Positions 1-8,573 of a DNA stretch of 64,000 bases are shown piece after piece. The stretch spans positions 372,001-436,000 of the forward strand of contig NZ_JAINVV010000001.1 of the NCBI RefSeq assembly GCF_019880585.1, in the 5' to 3' direction. Made by a program: the position numbers and the translations under genes. This DNA comes from Sphingomonas colocasiae. Lineage in GTDB: Bacteria; Pseudomonadota; Alphaproteobacteria; Sphingomonadales; Sphingomonadaceae. Below the pieces are notes generated by a model that saw nothing but the letters and a program-made list of their open reading frames with translations, made no database searches and was not told the origin of the DNA. Position 1 is the stretch's first letter. Each line of letters opens with the position of its first letter.

Positions 1-1150
1 TGCTGATCCGCGCATCTCCAGCTTTTCGGCGCTGATCGCCAATGACGGCGTCTGCGAGACGCCGTCGATCGATCCGGTGCGCGACGTCGCGCTGATCCAA
101 TATACCGGCGGAACCACGGGTACGCCCAAGGGGGCGATGCTGACGCACCAGAATCTGACGGCGAATGCGCGCCAGGTGGACGCGATCGACCCCTGGCACG
201 ATCATGAGGACCGCATCGTCGGCGTGCTTCCCTTCTTCCATGTCTTCGCCAATACCTGCGTGCTCAACCGCACGGTCCAGCGCGGCGGCATGATCGCGAT
301 GCTGCCGCGTTTCGACGCGGCGCAGACCCTGGCGCTGATCGAACGGATCAAGGCGACCGCGCTGCCCGGCGTGCCGACCATGTATCAGGCGCTGCTCGAT
401 CATCCGCATGTCGAGCGGACCGATTTCTCGTCGCTTCGCGTCTGCATTTCGGGCGGTGCCCCGCTGCCCGAATCGCTCAAGGAACGATTCGAGGCGCGGA
501 CGGGCGCTCGCGTCGTGGAGGGCTATGGCCTCACCGAAAGCGCGGGTGTCGTTTCGACCAATCCCTATGACGGGGCCGGCAAGCCCGGCACGATCGGCCA
601 GCCGATTCCCGGCACCTATGTGAAGCTGGTCGACAAGGAGGATCCGAGGAAGCCCCCGGCGGCGGGCGAACCGGGCGAGATCGTCTTTGCCGGGCCGCAG
701 GTCATGAAGGGATATTGGCAGCGGCCCGACGCCGACGCCGAGGTGTTCGTGGACGGCTATCTTCGCACCGGCGACGTCGGGGAAATCGACGCGGACGGCT
801 ATATCCGCATCGTCGACCGGCTGAAGGACATGATCGCGGTTGGCGGATTCAAGGTGTTTCCGAGCCAGGTGGAGGACGTGCTTTATCGTTACCCGGGGGT
901 AAAAGAGGCGCTTGTGATCGGAATCCCGGACGAATATCACGGTGAGGTACCGAAGGCGTTCGTGGTGCTCGACGGTACGGTGGGGATAAGCGGAGAAGAC
1001 TTGAAGGCCTGGCTGAATCCGCAGCTCGGCAAGCATGAGCGCGTCGCGGCGGTCGAGGTGCGGGGAAGCCTGCCCAAGACCCTGGTCGGCAAGCTCAGCC
1101 GCAAGGAGCTGGTGGAGGAGGAGCGGGCGAAGCGATCGGGTGGAGCATGA
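1..1150 (+). CDS. Acyl-CoA synthetase / AMP-dependent ligase, 5' truncated by window edge
   Basis: This is the C-terminal part of an ANL-superfamily acyl-CoA ligase, which activates a carboxylic acid to its CoA thioester through an acyl-AMP. The frame is already open at the first base, so the start lies outside the window. The AMP-binding loop TGGTTGTPKG is coded near nt 101-133, followed by the YGLTE motif, the hinge-region YLRTGD motif and a C-terminal KLSRKEL segment carrying the catalytic lysine. The substrate is probably a fatty acid (FadD-like) but cannot be fixed from sequence. The stop overlaps the start of the next gene (ATGA), so the two are probably co-transcribed. Confidence 0.9.
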   Translation, partial: ADPRISSFSALIANDGVCETPSIDPVRDVALIQYTGGTTGTPKGAMLTHQNLTANARQVDAIDPWHDHEDRIVGVLPFFHVFANTCVLNRTVQRGGMIAMLPRFDAAQTLALIERIKATALPGVPTMYQALLDHPHVERTDFSSLRVCISGGAPLPESLKERFEARTGARVVEGYGLTESAGVVSTNPYDGAGKPGTIGQPIPGTYVKLVDKEDPRKPPAAGEPGEIVFAGPQVMKGYWQRPDADAEVFVDGYLRTGDVGEIDADGYIRIVDRLKDMIAVGGFKVFPSQVEDVLYRYPGVKEALVIGIPDEYHGEVPKAFVVLDGTVGISGEDLKAWLNPQLGKHERVAAVEVRGSLPKTLVGKLSRKELVEEERAKRSGGA

Positions 1151-1443
1151 CCGTTTACGCCGTTGCGTTGATCACCATCGAAGACCGTGTCACTTACAAG
1201 CGCTATCAAAGAAACTTCGGCGCCGTTTTTGAGAAGTTTCAGGGAAAGGTTCTGGCGATGCGGGACAAGCCCCGCGTCGTCGAGGGCGAATGGGTGGGCG
1301 ACAAGGTCGTCATCATGGCGTTCCCGAGCGAGGCCGCCTTCGAGGAATGGCGTCTTTCCCCCGAATATCTGGAGATTGTGGGCGACCGATTCTCGTCGAC
1401 CACAGGCCCGGTTCTGCTGGTCGACGGCCATCCCTGGTCCTGA
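1147..1443 (+). CDS. DUF1330 family protein
   Basis: This 98-residue protein has the features of DUF1330: a beta-strand start (VYAVALITIEDRVTY), an RVVEGEW-like centre and a SPEYLEI segment. Members fold as small dimeric ferredoxin-like alpha/beta barrels, and no general activity is established. It begins inside the stop codon of the upstream acyl-CoA ligase (4-bp overlap), so it is probably translationally coupled to it. A role linked to the ligase is inference from position only. Confidence 0.8.
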   Translation: MTVYAVALITIEDRVTYKRYQRNFGAVFEKFQGKVLAMRDKPRVVEGEWVGDKVVIMAFPSEAAFEEWRLSPEYLEIVGDRFSSTTGPVLLVDGHPWS

Positions 1444-1550
1444 GCTGGCTCCAATCCTGTCTCGGTGCCGGGTGGAGGAGATGACGCTTTGGCTTCATAC
1501 AGGCGCGGCTTTGCTTGACCCCGCCCGGCCCTCTCAGCCATAGCGGCGCC

Positions 1551-1802
1551 ATGGGCGAAACGAGCACCGAGGACCTTGCGGGCCTCTCTTTCGAAGATGC
1601 GCTGAAACGGCTCGAGACGATCGTCTCGCGGCTCGAAAGCGGCGAGGCGTCGCTCGACGAATCGATCACCCTCTATGCGGAGGGGGACCGTTTGCGCGCG
1701 CAATGCGAGAAGCGGCTGTCCGACGCACAGGCCCGGATCGAGAAGATCAGCCTGGGGGGCGATGGCCGGCCGGCTGGAACCGCGCCCTTCGATGCTGGCT
1801 GA
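1551..1802 (+). CDS. xseB: Exodeoxyribonuclease VII small subunit
   Basis: XseB is the small subunit of exonuclease VII, which degrades single-stranded DNA together with XseA. The 83-residue protein shows the family core LSFEDALKRLETIVSRLESG followed by LDESITLYAEG and a charged helix that packs on the large subunit. The length matches the family norm (about 80). ATG at 1551 is preferred over a TTG twelve codons upstream because homologues begin just before the conserved core. xseA is not in the window. The end overlaps the probable start of ispA, a common arrangement. Confidence 0.92.
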   Translation: MGETSTEDLAGLSFEDALKRLETIVSRLESGEASLDESITLYAEGDRLRAQCEKRLSDAQARIEKISLGGDGRPAGTAPFDAG

Positions 1803-2709
1803 TTCGCAGATGGCGGCCGCCAAGCTCAGCCTGAAGCCGGCGATGGAGCGTGTGGCGGCCGATATCGATCGTCAGTTCGATCTGCTTCTGCGCGTGCCCG
1901 ACGATCCGCGCAGACCGCTTTATGAGGCGATGCGCCATGCCGCGATCGGCGGGGGCAAGCGCGTGCGGCCCTTGCTGACGGTGGCGACCGCCGAACTGTT
2001 CAATGTCGATCGTCAGCGCGCGATCCGCACCGCGACCGCGATCGAATGCATCCATGTCTATTCGCTGGTCCATGACGATCTGCCTGCGATGGACGACGAC
2101 GATATGCGCCGGGGCAAGCCGACGGTGCACAAGGCGTTCGACGAGGCGACGGCGATCCTGGCCGGCGATTCTCTCCATGCGCTCGCCTTCGAGATATTGG
2201 GTGAGGATGCGACGAGCCCCGATCCGTTCGTCCGTTCCGAATTGATGCTCGAACTGGCGCGCGCCAGCGGGCCGAGCGGCATGGCCGGCGGCCAGATGAT
2301 GGATCTTGCCGCCGAGCACGGCGATTTCGATCTGCCGACGGTCACGCGCCTCCAGCAGATGAAGACCGGCGCATTGATCGGCGTGGCGGTGGAGGCCGGG
2401 GCGATCCTGGGGCGGGTGCCGCCCGAGGGGCGGACGGGGCTGCGCGGCTATGCGCGCGACCTGGGGCTGGCTTTCCAGATCGCCGACGATCTGCTCGACG
2501 TCGAAGGGGACGAGGCGGTGGCCGGCAAGGCGCTCAACAAGGACGCGGCGGCGGGCAAGGCGACGTTCCTGTCGCTGCTGGGCGTCGATCGTGCGCGCGA
2601 GCAGGCGGCGGCGCTGGTGACGCAGGCGGTCGCGCATCTGCGCAGCTATGGCCCGGAGGCCGATCTGTTGCGTGCGCTGGCGCATTATGTGGTTGAAAGG
2701 GATCGCTGA
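1792..2709 (+). CDS. ispA: Farnesyl diphosphate synthase (polyprenyl synthetase)
   Basis: This short-chain trans-prenyltransferase condenses IPP with DMAPP/GPP, giving FPP for quinone, hopanoid, carotenoid and undecaprenyl synthesis. Both aspartate-rich Mg-binding motifs are present: the first in the HDDLPAMDDDD stretch around residues 94-104 and the second as DDLLD at 232-236. GGGKRVRP near residue 53 is the IPP-binding region. Start codons at 1792 (overlapping xseB by 11 bp) and 1810 are both possible and neither has a strong ribosome site. The gene abuts coaD through a TGATG overlap, suggesting one operon. Confidence 0.93.
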   Translation: MLADSQMAAAKLSLKPAMERVAADIDRQFDLLLRVPDDPRRPLYEAMRHAAIGGGKRVRPLLTVATAELFNVDRQRAIRTATAIECIHVYSLVHDDLPAMDDDDMRRGKPTVHKAFDEATAILAGDSLHALAFEILGEDATSPDPFVRSELMLELARASGPSGMAGGQMMDLAAEHGDFDLPTVTRLQQMKTGALIGVAVEAGAILGRVPPEGRTGLRGYARDLGLAFQIADDLLDVEGDEAVAGKALNKDAAAGKATFLSLLGVDRAREQAAALVTQAVAHLRSYGPEADLLRALAHYVVERDR

Positions 2710-3215
2710 TGGCTGACCGTGTTGGAGTCTATCCGGGAACGTTCGACCCGATCACGCTGGGGCATATGGATATCATCCGGCGTGGCGCGAAGCTGGTCGA
2801 CCGGCTGGTGATCGGGGTCACCACCAATCCGTCCAAATCGCCGATGTTCTCGGTCGAGGAGCGTATGGCGATGGTCCAGCGCGAAGTGGCCGGGATCGGC
2901 GGCGCGGTGACCGTCGTGTCCTTCGATTCGCTGCTGATGGATTTCGCCGAGCGTGAAGGGGCTTCGATGATCGTGCGGGGGCTGCGCGCCGTGGCCGATT
3001 TCGAGTATGAATATCAGATGGCGGGCATGAACCAGCAGTTGAACGACCGGATCGAGACGGTCTTCCTGATGGCTGACGTCTCGCTGCAGCCGATCGCGTC
3101 GCGACTGGTGAAGGAGATCGCGATCTATGGCGGCAATATTTCGCGTTTCGTGACGTCGTCGGTCGAAAGCGAAGTGCGTGCGCGTGTGGAGCAGATCGGG
3201 CGCAAGGGCAGCTGA
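2709..3215 (+). CDS. coaD: Phosphopantetheine adenylyltransferase
   Basis: CoaD catalyses the penultimate step of coenzyme A synthesis, transferring AMP from ATP to 4'-phosphopantetheine. The 168-residue protein is full length. It begins with the nucleotidyltransferase signature YPGTFDPITLGHMDII, which contains the T/HxGH site, and has the conserved VRGLRAVADFEYE and ISRFVTSSVESEV segments. The start overlaps the ispA stop (TGATG). The xseB-ispA-coaD linkage makes this part of a housekeeping operon. Confidence 0.95.
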   Translation: MADRVGVYPGTFDPITLGHMDIIRRGAKLVDRLVIGVTTNPSKSPMFSVEERMAMVQREVAGIGGAVTVVSFDSLLMDFAEREGASMIVRGLRAVADFEYEYQMAGMNQQLNDRIETVFLMADVSLQPIASRLVKEIAIYGGNISRFVTSSVESEVRARVEQIGRKGS

Positions 3216-3281
3216 CGCGTTCAGCCGCCGCTCAGCCACGCGCTTTCATGGACCGGAACTGATTTTGGGATCGAGGTAGAC

Positions 3282-4052
3282 ATGCGTTCGAAGCTTTTTC
3301 TGATTGCGCTCGCCGGGTGCGCGGCGATCGCTCCGGCGCTGGCGCAGCAGCCCCCCGAAGCGCCGCCGGCCGCGGAAACCACGCCTCCGGCCGCCGAGAG
3401 CGCGCCGCCAGCGGCCGACGCCCCGCCAGCGGCACCCGCCGAAGAGGCTCCCAAGGCGCCGGCCGCGCCGCCGGCACCTCCGCCGGTCAACCTGGCCGTA
3501 CCCAAGCCCGCGCCCGCGCCCGAGAGCGACCAGGAGAATATCCTGTATCTCGACCTGTCGACCGGCGGGCGCGTGACCATCCAGCTCCGCCCCGATATCG
3601 CGCCGGCGCATGTCGAGCGGATCAAGACGCTGGTCAATCGCGGCTTCTACAACGGCATCGTCTTTCACCGCGTGATCGACGGTTTCATGGCGCAGACCGG
3701 CGATCCAACGGGAACGGGCATGGGCGGATCGGACCTGCCGGACATCAAATCCGAATTCAGCCTGTATCCGCACCTGCGCGGCACTGTTGCTGCGGCGCGC
3801 GCGGAGAGCCCGGACAGCGCCAACAGCCAGTTCTTCATCATGTTCATGCCGCGCGGAGCGCTCGACCGGAAATATACGGCGTTCGGCCGCGTGATCGCGG
3901 GCATGGAATATGTCGATGCGATCGAGCGCGGCGAACCGCCTGAAAACCCCAGCAAGATCGTGCGTGCCTCGATGGCGGCGCAGGGCGTGCCCGCGCCGGC
4001 GCCCGCCGCTGCGGCACCTGCGGCCCAAGAGGCGCAGACCCCGCCCAAATAA
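3282..4052 (+). CDS. Periplasmic peptidyl-prolyl cis-trans isomerase, cyclophilin type, with Pro/Ala-rich linker
   Basis: This 256-residue cyclophilin catalyses proline isomerisation during folding. An N-terminal signal peptide ([22 protein letters not shown]) predicts export. A low-complexity Pro/Ala/Glu linker of about 50 residues follows, then the cyclophilin core with [26 protein letters not shown] and NSQFFIMF. The C-terminus returns to Ala/Pro-rich sequence. GAGGTAG at about 3272 is a good ribosome site for the ATG. The stop overlaps queA (TAATG). The long linkers on both sides may hold the enzyme away from a membrane or partner; that is inference. Confidence 0.92.
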   Translation: MRSKLFLIALAGCAAIAPALAQQPPEAPPAAETTPPAAESAPPAADAPPAAPAEEAPKAPAAPPAPPPVNLAVPKPAPAPESDQENILYLDLSTGGRVTIQLRPDIAPAHVERIKTLVNRGFYNGIVFHRVIDGFMAQTGDPTGTGMGGSDLPDIKSEFSLYPHLRGTVAAARAESPDSANSQFFIMFMPRGALDRKYTAFGRVIAGMEYVDAIERGEPPENPSKIVRASMAAQGVPAPAPAAAAPAAQEAQTPPK

Positions 4053-5077
4053 TGCGCGTCGACCTGTTCGATTTCGTTCTGCCGGCGGAGCGCATCGCGC
4101 TGCGGCCGGCGGAGCCGCGTGACAGCGCGCATATGCTGGTGGTGGGCGCGCAGGGCATGGCCGATGCGCGGGTGAGCGACCTGCCGGGATTGCTGCGTGC
4201 CGGCGACATGCTGGTGTTCAACGATACCCGGGTGATTCCTGCCCAGCTCGAAGGCATGCGCGGGGAAGCGCGGATCGGCGCGACCCTGCACAAGCGGGAA
4301 GGGCCGCGCCGCTGGCGTGCCTTCATCCGCAATGCCAAGCGGCTTCGCGAAGGCGATGTGATCGATTTCGGCGCCGGCGTGTCCGCGACCGCATCGGCGC
4401 GCGCGGCCGATGGCAGTTTCGCGCTCGACTTCGCGGGCGACGAGCCGGTCGAACTGCTGCTGGAACGCGCGGGGCGGATGCCATTGCCGCCCTATATCGC
4501 GGCCCGTCGCGCCGCCGATGCACGCGATGCAGAGGATTACCAGACGATGTTCGCGCGCGAGGCAGGCGCCGTCGCAGCACCCACCGCCGCGCTTCATTTT
4601 ACGCCCGGCCTGACCGACGCCCTGGCGACGGCGGGGATCGCGACCGCGACGCTGACGCTGCATGTCGGCGCCGGAACCTTCCTGCCGGTGAAGGTGGACG
4701 ACACCGACGATCATGCGATGCATGCCGAATGGGGGCGGATCGATGCCGCGACCGCCGATCGGCTGAACGCCGTCCGCGCGGCTGGCGGCCGGTTGATCGC
4801 GGTCGGCACGACCTCGCTGCGCCTGATCGAAAGCGCGGCGGGTGAGGACGGGATCATCCGGCCCTTCGAAGGCGACACCGCGATCTTCATCACGCCGGGT
4901 TATCGTTTTCGCGGCATCGATGGCCTGATGACCAATTTCCACCTGCCGCGTTCGACCCTGTTCATGCTCGTTTCCGCGCTGATGGGGCTCGATCGCATGC
5001 AGGCGGCCTATGCGCACGCGATCGGCAGCGGCTATCGTTTCTATTCCTATGGCGACGCCAGCCTGTTGCTGCCGTGA
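4052..5077 (+). CDS. queA: S-adenosylmethionine:tRNA ribosyltransferase-isomerase
   Basis: QueA transfers and isomerises the ribose of SAM onto preQ1-modified tRNA to form epoxyqueuosine. The 341-residue product is full length and starts with the typical [20 protein letters not shown]. It contains [12 protein letters not shown]-type, [12 protein letters not shown] and [16 protein letters not shown] segments diagnostic of the family. It overlaps the cyclophilin stop by one base. The tgt gene, which often follows queA, is not here: an EF-hand gene takes its place. Confidence 0.95.
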   Translation: MRVDLFDFVLPAERIALRPAEPRDSAHMLVVGAQGMADARVSDLPGLLRAGDMLVFNDTRVIPAQLEGMRGEARIGATLHKREGPRRWRAFIRNAKRLREGDVIDFGAGVSATASARAADGSFALDFAGDEPVELLLERAGRMPLPPYIAARRAADARDAEDYQTMFAREAGAVAAPTAALHFTPGLTDALATAGIATATLTLHVGAGTFLPVKVDDTDDHAMHAEWGRIDAATADRLNAVRAAGGRLIAVGTTSLRLIESAAGEDGIIRPFEGDTAIFITPGYRFRGIDGLMTNFHLPRSTLFMLVSALMGLDRMQAAYAHAIGSGYRFYSYGDASLLLP

Positions 5078-5088
5078 AAGGATTGCCG

Positions 5089-5586
5089 ATGCGCACCTTC
5101 ATCGTCTTCGTCCCGCTGCTTGCGCTGGCGACCGTCGCGGGCGCCAAGAAGGAGCCGGAGCCGACCCAGCCGACGCGACCGACATTGTCGGCATCGCCGG
5201 CGGCGGTGATGATCGCGGGCTTCGACAGCGATGGCGACACGCAGGTGACGCGCGCCGAGTTCGACGCTGGGGTGGAGCGCTCTTTCAAGTCGGGCGATCG
5301 CGATGGCGACGGATTGATCTCGCTGCTCGAACTCGGGCCCTGGTCGGAAAGGTGGCTGGGCAATGCCTATGCATTGCCGGGGCAATATGATCTCGACCGT
5401 GATGGCGATGACAAGGTCTCTCCGGCCGAATTCCGTGCCGAATTCAGCCGGCGCTTCGACGCGATGGACAAGGACAGGGACGGCGTGCTGGTCCGGTCCG
5501 AACTGATCGTGCTGACGATGCCGCGCCTCGATCCGCGCGACCGCAAGGGCAAGCAGCCGACACCCACACAGCCGCCGCGCGAATAG
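5089..5586 (+). CDS. Secreted EF-hand calcium-binding protein
   Basis: The 165-residue protein has a signal peptide (MRTFIVFVPLLALATVAGA) and four EF-hand loops, near residues 46-57 (DSDGDTQVTRAE), 70-81 (DRDGDGLISLLE), 102-113 (DRDGDDKVSPAE) and 127-138 (DKDRDGVLVRSE). The last loop is less canonical. It is predicted to bind Ca2+ in the periplasm or outside; no partner is evident. ATG at 5089 is chosen over a GTG at 5074 because AAAGGA lies six bases before it and the signal peptide then starts at residue 1. It may be transcribed with queA. Confidence 0.85.
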   Translation: MRTFIVFVPLLALATVAGAKKEPEPTQPTRPTLSASPAAVMIAGFDSDGDTQVTRAEFDAGVERSFKSGDRDGDGLISLLELGPWSERWLGNAYALPGQYDLDRDGDDKVSPAEFRAEFSRRFDAMDKDRDGVLVRSELIVLTMPRLDPRDRKGKQPTPTQPPRE

Positions 5587-5611
5587 CGCGCTGCGGAGGG
5601 GATGGATAAAG

Positions 5612-5648
5612 TTCTCCATATGTTCTATTGCGACGGCATTATGGAGAA
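5612..5648 (+). promoter_or_regulatory. Inverted repeat that contains the ribosome-binding site of the downstream gene
   Basis: A perfect 9-bp inverted repeat, TTCTCCATA (5612-5620) and TATGGAGAA (5640-5648), has a 19-nt loop. The right arm includes the GGAGAA Shine-Dalgarno sequence, seven bases before the ATG at 5655. If transcribed, the hairpin would hide the ribosome site; as DNA it could instead be an operator. Neither role is shown. Confidence 0.5.
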
Positions 5649-5654
5649 GAAATC

Positions 5655-6485
5655 ATGAATCGCGCGGCCAGGGTGAAGCTGTCCGAAGAGACGCTGAAGA
5701 TCATCGAAACGGGCGCTTATCAGGGGCCGCGGGGCGGTCAGGTCTCGATCCGCGATGCCGCCGATCGGGCGCTCGAACGCACGATATTGTTCCGCGACGG
5801 GGATTTTCCCGAAAGCCCGGCACTGACGCGGATCACCGAGTCGACGGTTTTCGAGGTGACCGGCGAGACGACGGTTTCGGCTGCATCGCGAATCCTCGGC
5901 AGTGTCGATGGCGACGATCCGTTCATACTCAATTTCGCGTCGGCGATGAATCCCGGCGGCGGCTTTCTCAGCGGATCGCAGGCGCAGGAGGAATCGCTGG
6001 CACGCTCGTCCTCGCTCTACGCGTGCCTCATGGCCCGGTTCGACATGTATGCCCATAATCGCGGCCGCAGTTCCAAGCTCTATTCGGACTGGATGATCTA
6101 TTCGCCGGCCGTTCCCGTTTTCCGCAACGATGATGGCCGGCTGCTCGATCGGCCCTATCTCGCGACCTTCCTGACGTCGCCCGCGGTCAATGCGGGCGCG
6201 GTCAGGCAGAATCAGCCCGATCGTGTCGGCCTGATCGACGCCACCAATCGCGAACGCGCGCGCAAATTGCTGTGGATCGCCAACAGGAACGGTCACCGCG
6301 TGCTCATCCTCGGCGCCTGGGGATGCGGCGTTTTCGGGAACGATCCCGCCACGATCGCGGCGATGTTCGACGATCTGCTGCGCGGCGAATTCGCCGGCTG
6401 CTTCGAGCGCGTGATCATGGCGATCTACGATCGGACGGCTGATAATGGCGTTTACAAGGCCTTCGCCGCCCGCTTCCCGTCCTGA
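5655..6485 (+). CDS. PARG-like macrodomain hydrolase (TIGR02452 / DUF2263 type)
   Basis: The 276-residue protein carries the signature of microbial poly(ADP-ribose) glycohydrolase-type domains: NFASAMNPGGGFLSGS with the GGG at residues 101-103, followed by the catalytic QEE at 111-113. The C-terminal part has LGAWGCGVFGNDP, which is typical of the same family. Known relatives hydrolyse ADP-ribose chains or related adducts. The start at 5655 is supported by GGAGAAG just upstream. The gene stands alone, with a hairpin before the start and another after the stop. No ADP-ribosyl transferase is visible nearby, so the substrate is open. Confidence 0.82.
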   Translation: MNRAARVKLSEETLKIIETGAYQGPRGGQVSIRDAADRALERTILFRDGDFPESPALTRITESTVFEVTGETTVSAASRILGSVDGDDPFILNFASAMNPGGGFLSGSQAQEESLARSSSLYACLMARFDMYAHNRGRSSKLYSDWMIYSPAVPVFRNDDGRLLDRPYLATFLTSPAVNAGAVRQNQPDRVGLIDATNRERARKLLWIANRNGHRVLILGAWGCGVFGNDPATIAAMFDDLLRGEFAGCFERVIMAIYDRTADNGVYKAFAARFPS

Positions 6486-6562
6486 TTTCCGGAAGTCATA
6501 CGCGATCTCGAAGATGCTGGCGCATCCTCGATCGGTTCGCTCAAGCGTCGAGCGGGCTGATA

Positions 6563-6598
6563 CCAGGGGGCGGGGATGCTGACGCATCCGCACCCTGG
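6563..6598. terminator. Hairpin between convergent genes, probable bidirectional terminator
   Basis: CCAGGG (6563-6568) pairs with CCCTGG (6593-6598) and an inner GGATGC pairs with GCATCC around a TGAC loop. The hairpin lies between the ends of the PARG-like gene and the convergent GNAT gene. There is no clear T-run, so intrinsic termination is plausible but unproven. Confidence 0.5.
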
Positions 6599-6603
6599 AA
6601 CGC

Positions 6604-7305
6604 TCAGGCACACGCGAGCACTGTCATGTCGAGCGGCGTGCGCAGCCGGAAGCCCAGCGTTTCGTAAAGCGCGATCGCCGTCACATTATCGGCGTAGGTG
6701 TGAAGGAACGGGCGCTCGCCGCGGGCAACGATCCGTGCCGAGACGATGCGCATCAATGCGCCGGCATAGCCCTTGCCGCGATGATCGGGGTGGGTGCAGA
6801 CGCCGCTGACTTCGGTGAATTCGTTGATCCGCATCCGTTCGCCCGCCATCGCGACGAGTTGCCCGTCGATACGCACGCCGATGAACGCGCCGAGCCTGTG
6901 GGTGCGTTCGAAGAACGGCCCCGGCTTTGTGAGCAACGCAAGCGCCCGCATCTCCACCGCATCGGACTCGTCGAGCGGAACGAAATCGATCGGCTTCGCG
7001 GGCGGCGCGACGATATCGGCGACCATCTGGTGCAGCAGGGCGGTACGGCGGATGACGGTGCCGGGCGATGCCACGACGTTCTTCTCGCCGACCAGCCAGA
7101 GTTCGCCGCCCGAGGGAATCAGCGCCGCCAGTGCCTCGGCGTTCTCCGGGGAGGCATCGGCCGGTGCACCGAATGGCCCATAAAGCGGATCGAGGCGGCG
7201 CGCGCGGTCGTCGCCCTCGGCGACATGTGCCCAGCCGGTGGTGAGCGAGGACCAGATGGGGCGATCGAGCGGATGGGCGTCCGCGATGGATTGATGACGA
7301 CTCAT
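6604..7305 (-). CDS. GNAT family N-acetyltransferase (FR47-like)
   Basis: The 233-residue protein has a C-terminal GNAT fold. EVSGVCTHPDHRGKGYAGALMR, around residues 165-188, contains the acetyl-CoA-binding R/Q-x-x-G-x-G/A signature, and FLHTYADNVTAIALYETLGF is the usual final part. The N-terminal half is less conserved. The substrate is unknown. The gene is divergent from a MarR regulator with only 38 bp between the starts, so MarR control of this gene is likely by analogy with many marR-effector pairs. Confidence 0.85.
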   Translation of the reverse strand: MSRHQSIADAHPLDRPIWSSLTTGWAHVAEGDDRARRLDPLYGPFGAPADASPENAEALAALIPSGGELWLVGEKNVVASPGTVIRRTALLHQMVADIVAPPAKPIDFVPLDESDAVEMRALALLTKPGPFFERTHRLGAFIGVRIDGQLVAMAGERMRINEFTEVSGVCTHPDHRGKGYAGALMRIVSARIVARGERPFLHTYADNVTAIALYETLGFRLRTPLDMTVLACA

Positions 7306-7324
7306 TAGTTGACAATGGCAACTA
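7306..7324. promoter_or_regulatory. Palindrome between divergent GNAT and MarR genes, candidate MarR operator
   Basis: TAGTTG (7306-7311) and CAACTA (7319-7324) are perfect inverted 6-bp arms around a 7-bp spacer. The site starts at the base next to the GNAT start codon and lies 19 bp upstream of the marR ATG. Size and position fit a MarR dimer site that would control both genes; this is inference. Confidence 0.55.
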
Positions 7325-7343
7325 TTTTGCGACAGTCAATCCC

Positions 7344-7790
7344 ATGACCGAAAGCCGACAGGACACGATCAAGGCGCTCCGGGCCTTCAACCGGTTCCAC
7401 ACGCGAACCTTCGGCGTGCTCGATGCGTCCTTCATGGGCAGCGGCCTGTCGCTCGTCGAGGCGCGCGTGCTCTACGAAGTCGCACGCAAGGCGCCGGTGC
7501 TGGCTTCGGACATCAGGGCGGTGCTGGCCATCGACGCGGGCTATCTCAGCCGGATCGTCGCGCGGTTCGAAACGCGCGGGCTGATCGTGCGGGGGCGGGG
7601 GCATGACGCCCGGCAGCGCCCGATCACGCTGACCGATGCCGGCCAGGCCCTGTTCCGCTCGATCGACAGCGATGTCTATCGGCAGGTCTCGGACAGCATC
7701 GCCCATCTCGACGCGGCCGGACGCGCGGCATTGTCGCTGGCGCTCAACACCGTCGTCGATCTTCTCGGCGGCGATCTCGAGACGGTGTGA
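7344..7790 (+). CDS. MarR family transcriptional regulator
   Basis: The 148-residue winged-helix protein has the MarR layout. An N-terminal dimerisation helix is followed by SLVEARVLYEVARKAPVLASDIRAVLAIDAGYLSRIVARFETRGL, holding the recognition helix, and then the wing RGRGHDARQRPITLT. DxRxR in the wing is conserved. It is divergent from the GNAT gene across a 38-bp gap that holds a palindrome, so it probably represses itself and that gene. The ligand is unknown. Confidence 0.88.
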   Translation: MTESRQDTIKALRAFNRFHTRTFGVLDASFMGSGLSLVEARVLYEVARKAPVLASDIRAVLAIDAGYLSRIVARFETRGLIVRGRGHDARQRPITLTDAGQALFRSIDSDVYRQVSDSIAHLDAAGRAALSLALNTVVDLLGGDLETV

Positions 7791-8570
7791 TCAGGCGCCC
7801 TTCCGCTTGGCGAAACCGGCGATGGCTTGCTTGAAATAGTCGGACTGGTTGACCACGGGGACCAGATCGAGTTCGCGTTGCAGCACCTGTTCCAGGGATT
7901 GCGCGCCTTCGGCATAGACCGATTTGGTCAGCGCGACGCTGAGCGGCGCGAGTGCTGCGAAACCCCTGGCGGCCGCGCGCGCGGCCTCGAGTGCACTGTC
8001 CGGCGCACAGAGTTCGTCGGCAAGTCCCTGATCGACTGCGGTAGCGCCGCTGACTTCGGTGGGCACCATCAGCATCCGCCGCGCCGCGATCGGGCTGATC
8101 CTCTGCTGAAGACTCCACATGATGCCGAGATCGCCGATCAGGCCGATCTTGCCGAAGGCGGTGATCAGCCGCGCATTCTCGGCCACGACCAGATGGTCAC
8201 AGGCGAGCGCGATAGAAAGCCCGCCGCCGGCCGCGATCCCCTCGACGGCGGCGATCACCGGCTTGGGGCCAGCCGCGATCGCCCGGACCAGGCCGTGGAC
8301 CTCCTTCATATTCTCGCGTGTCGCATTGGCGGAGGGCGGCGGCAGATCCGGATCGATGCGCGACAGATCGGCGCCCGAGCAGAAATGCGCACCTTCCCCC
8401 GCCAGGATGATCGCGCGACAGCCATCATCCTTGGCGAGGGTGACGAGATGGGCGGTGAGGCTCCGCCGCATATCCGGCGTGAAGGCGTTGCGGCGCGCCG
8501 GATTGGACAGGGTCAGGATCGCGATCGCATCGTCGCGATCGAGCGTGACACCGGGTTCGCTGCTCGTCAT
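7791..8570 (-). CDS. Enoyl-CoA hydratase/isomerase family protein
   Basis: The 259-residue crotonase-fold protein has GEGAHFCSGADLS (oxyanion-hole strand) and IAAVEGIAAGGGLSIALACDHLV, the second oxyanion-forming segment. The GxGD/E positions vary, so hydratase, isomerase or hydrolase activity cannot be told apart. It is the last gene of a minus-strand group with two amidohydrolase-type genes (10591 down to 7791) and follows the preceding gene by 3 bp. Its stop directly abuts the stop of the convergent marR gene. Confidence 0.88.
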   Translation of the reverse strand: MTSSEPGVTLDRDDAIAILTLSNPARRNAFTPDMRRSLTAHLVTLAKDDGCRAIILAGEGAHFCSGADLSRIDPDLPPPSANATRENMKEVHGLVRAIAAGPKPVIAAVEGIAAGGGLSIALACDHLVVAENARLITAFGKIGLIGDLGIMWSLQQRISPIAARRMLMVPTEVSGATAVDQGLADELCAPDSALEAARAAARGFAALAPLSVALTKSVYAEGAQSLEQVLQRELDLVPVVNQSDYFKQAIAGFAKRKGA

Positions 8571-8573
8571 GCC

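Noticed and set aside
3665-5017. 450-codon minus-strand frame opposite the cyclophilin and queA genes
   Set aside because: It is antisense to two clearly recognised genes; its sequence is Arg/His/Ala-rich with no family pattern, as expected of shadow frames in GC-rich DNA.
5078-5654. tgt gene expected after queA
   Set aside because: The space holds an EF-hand protein gene and a short gap; no Tgt-like sequence is present.
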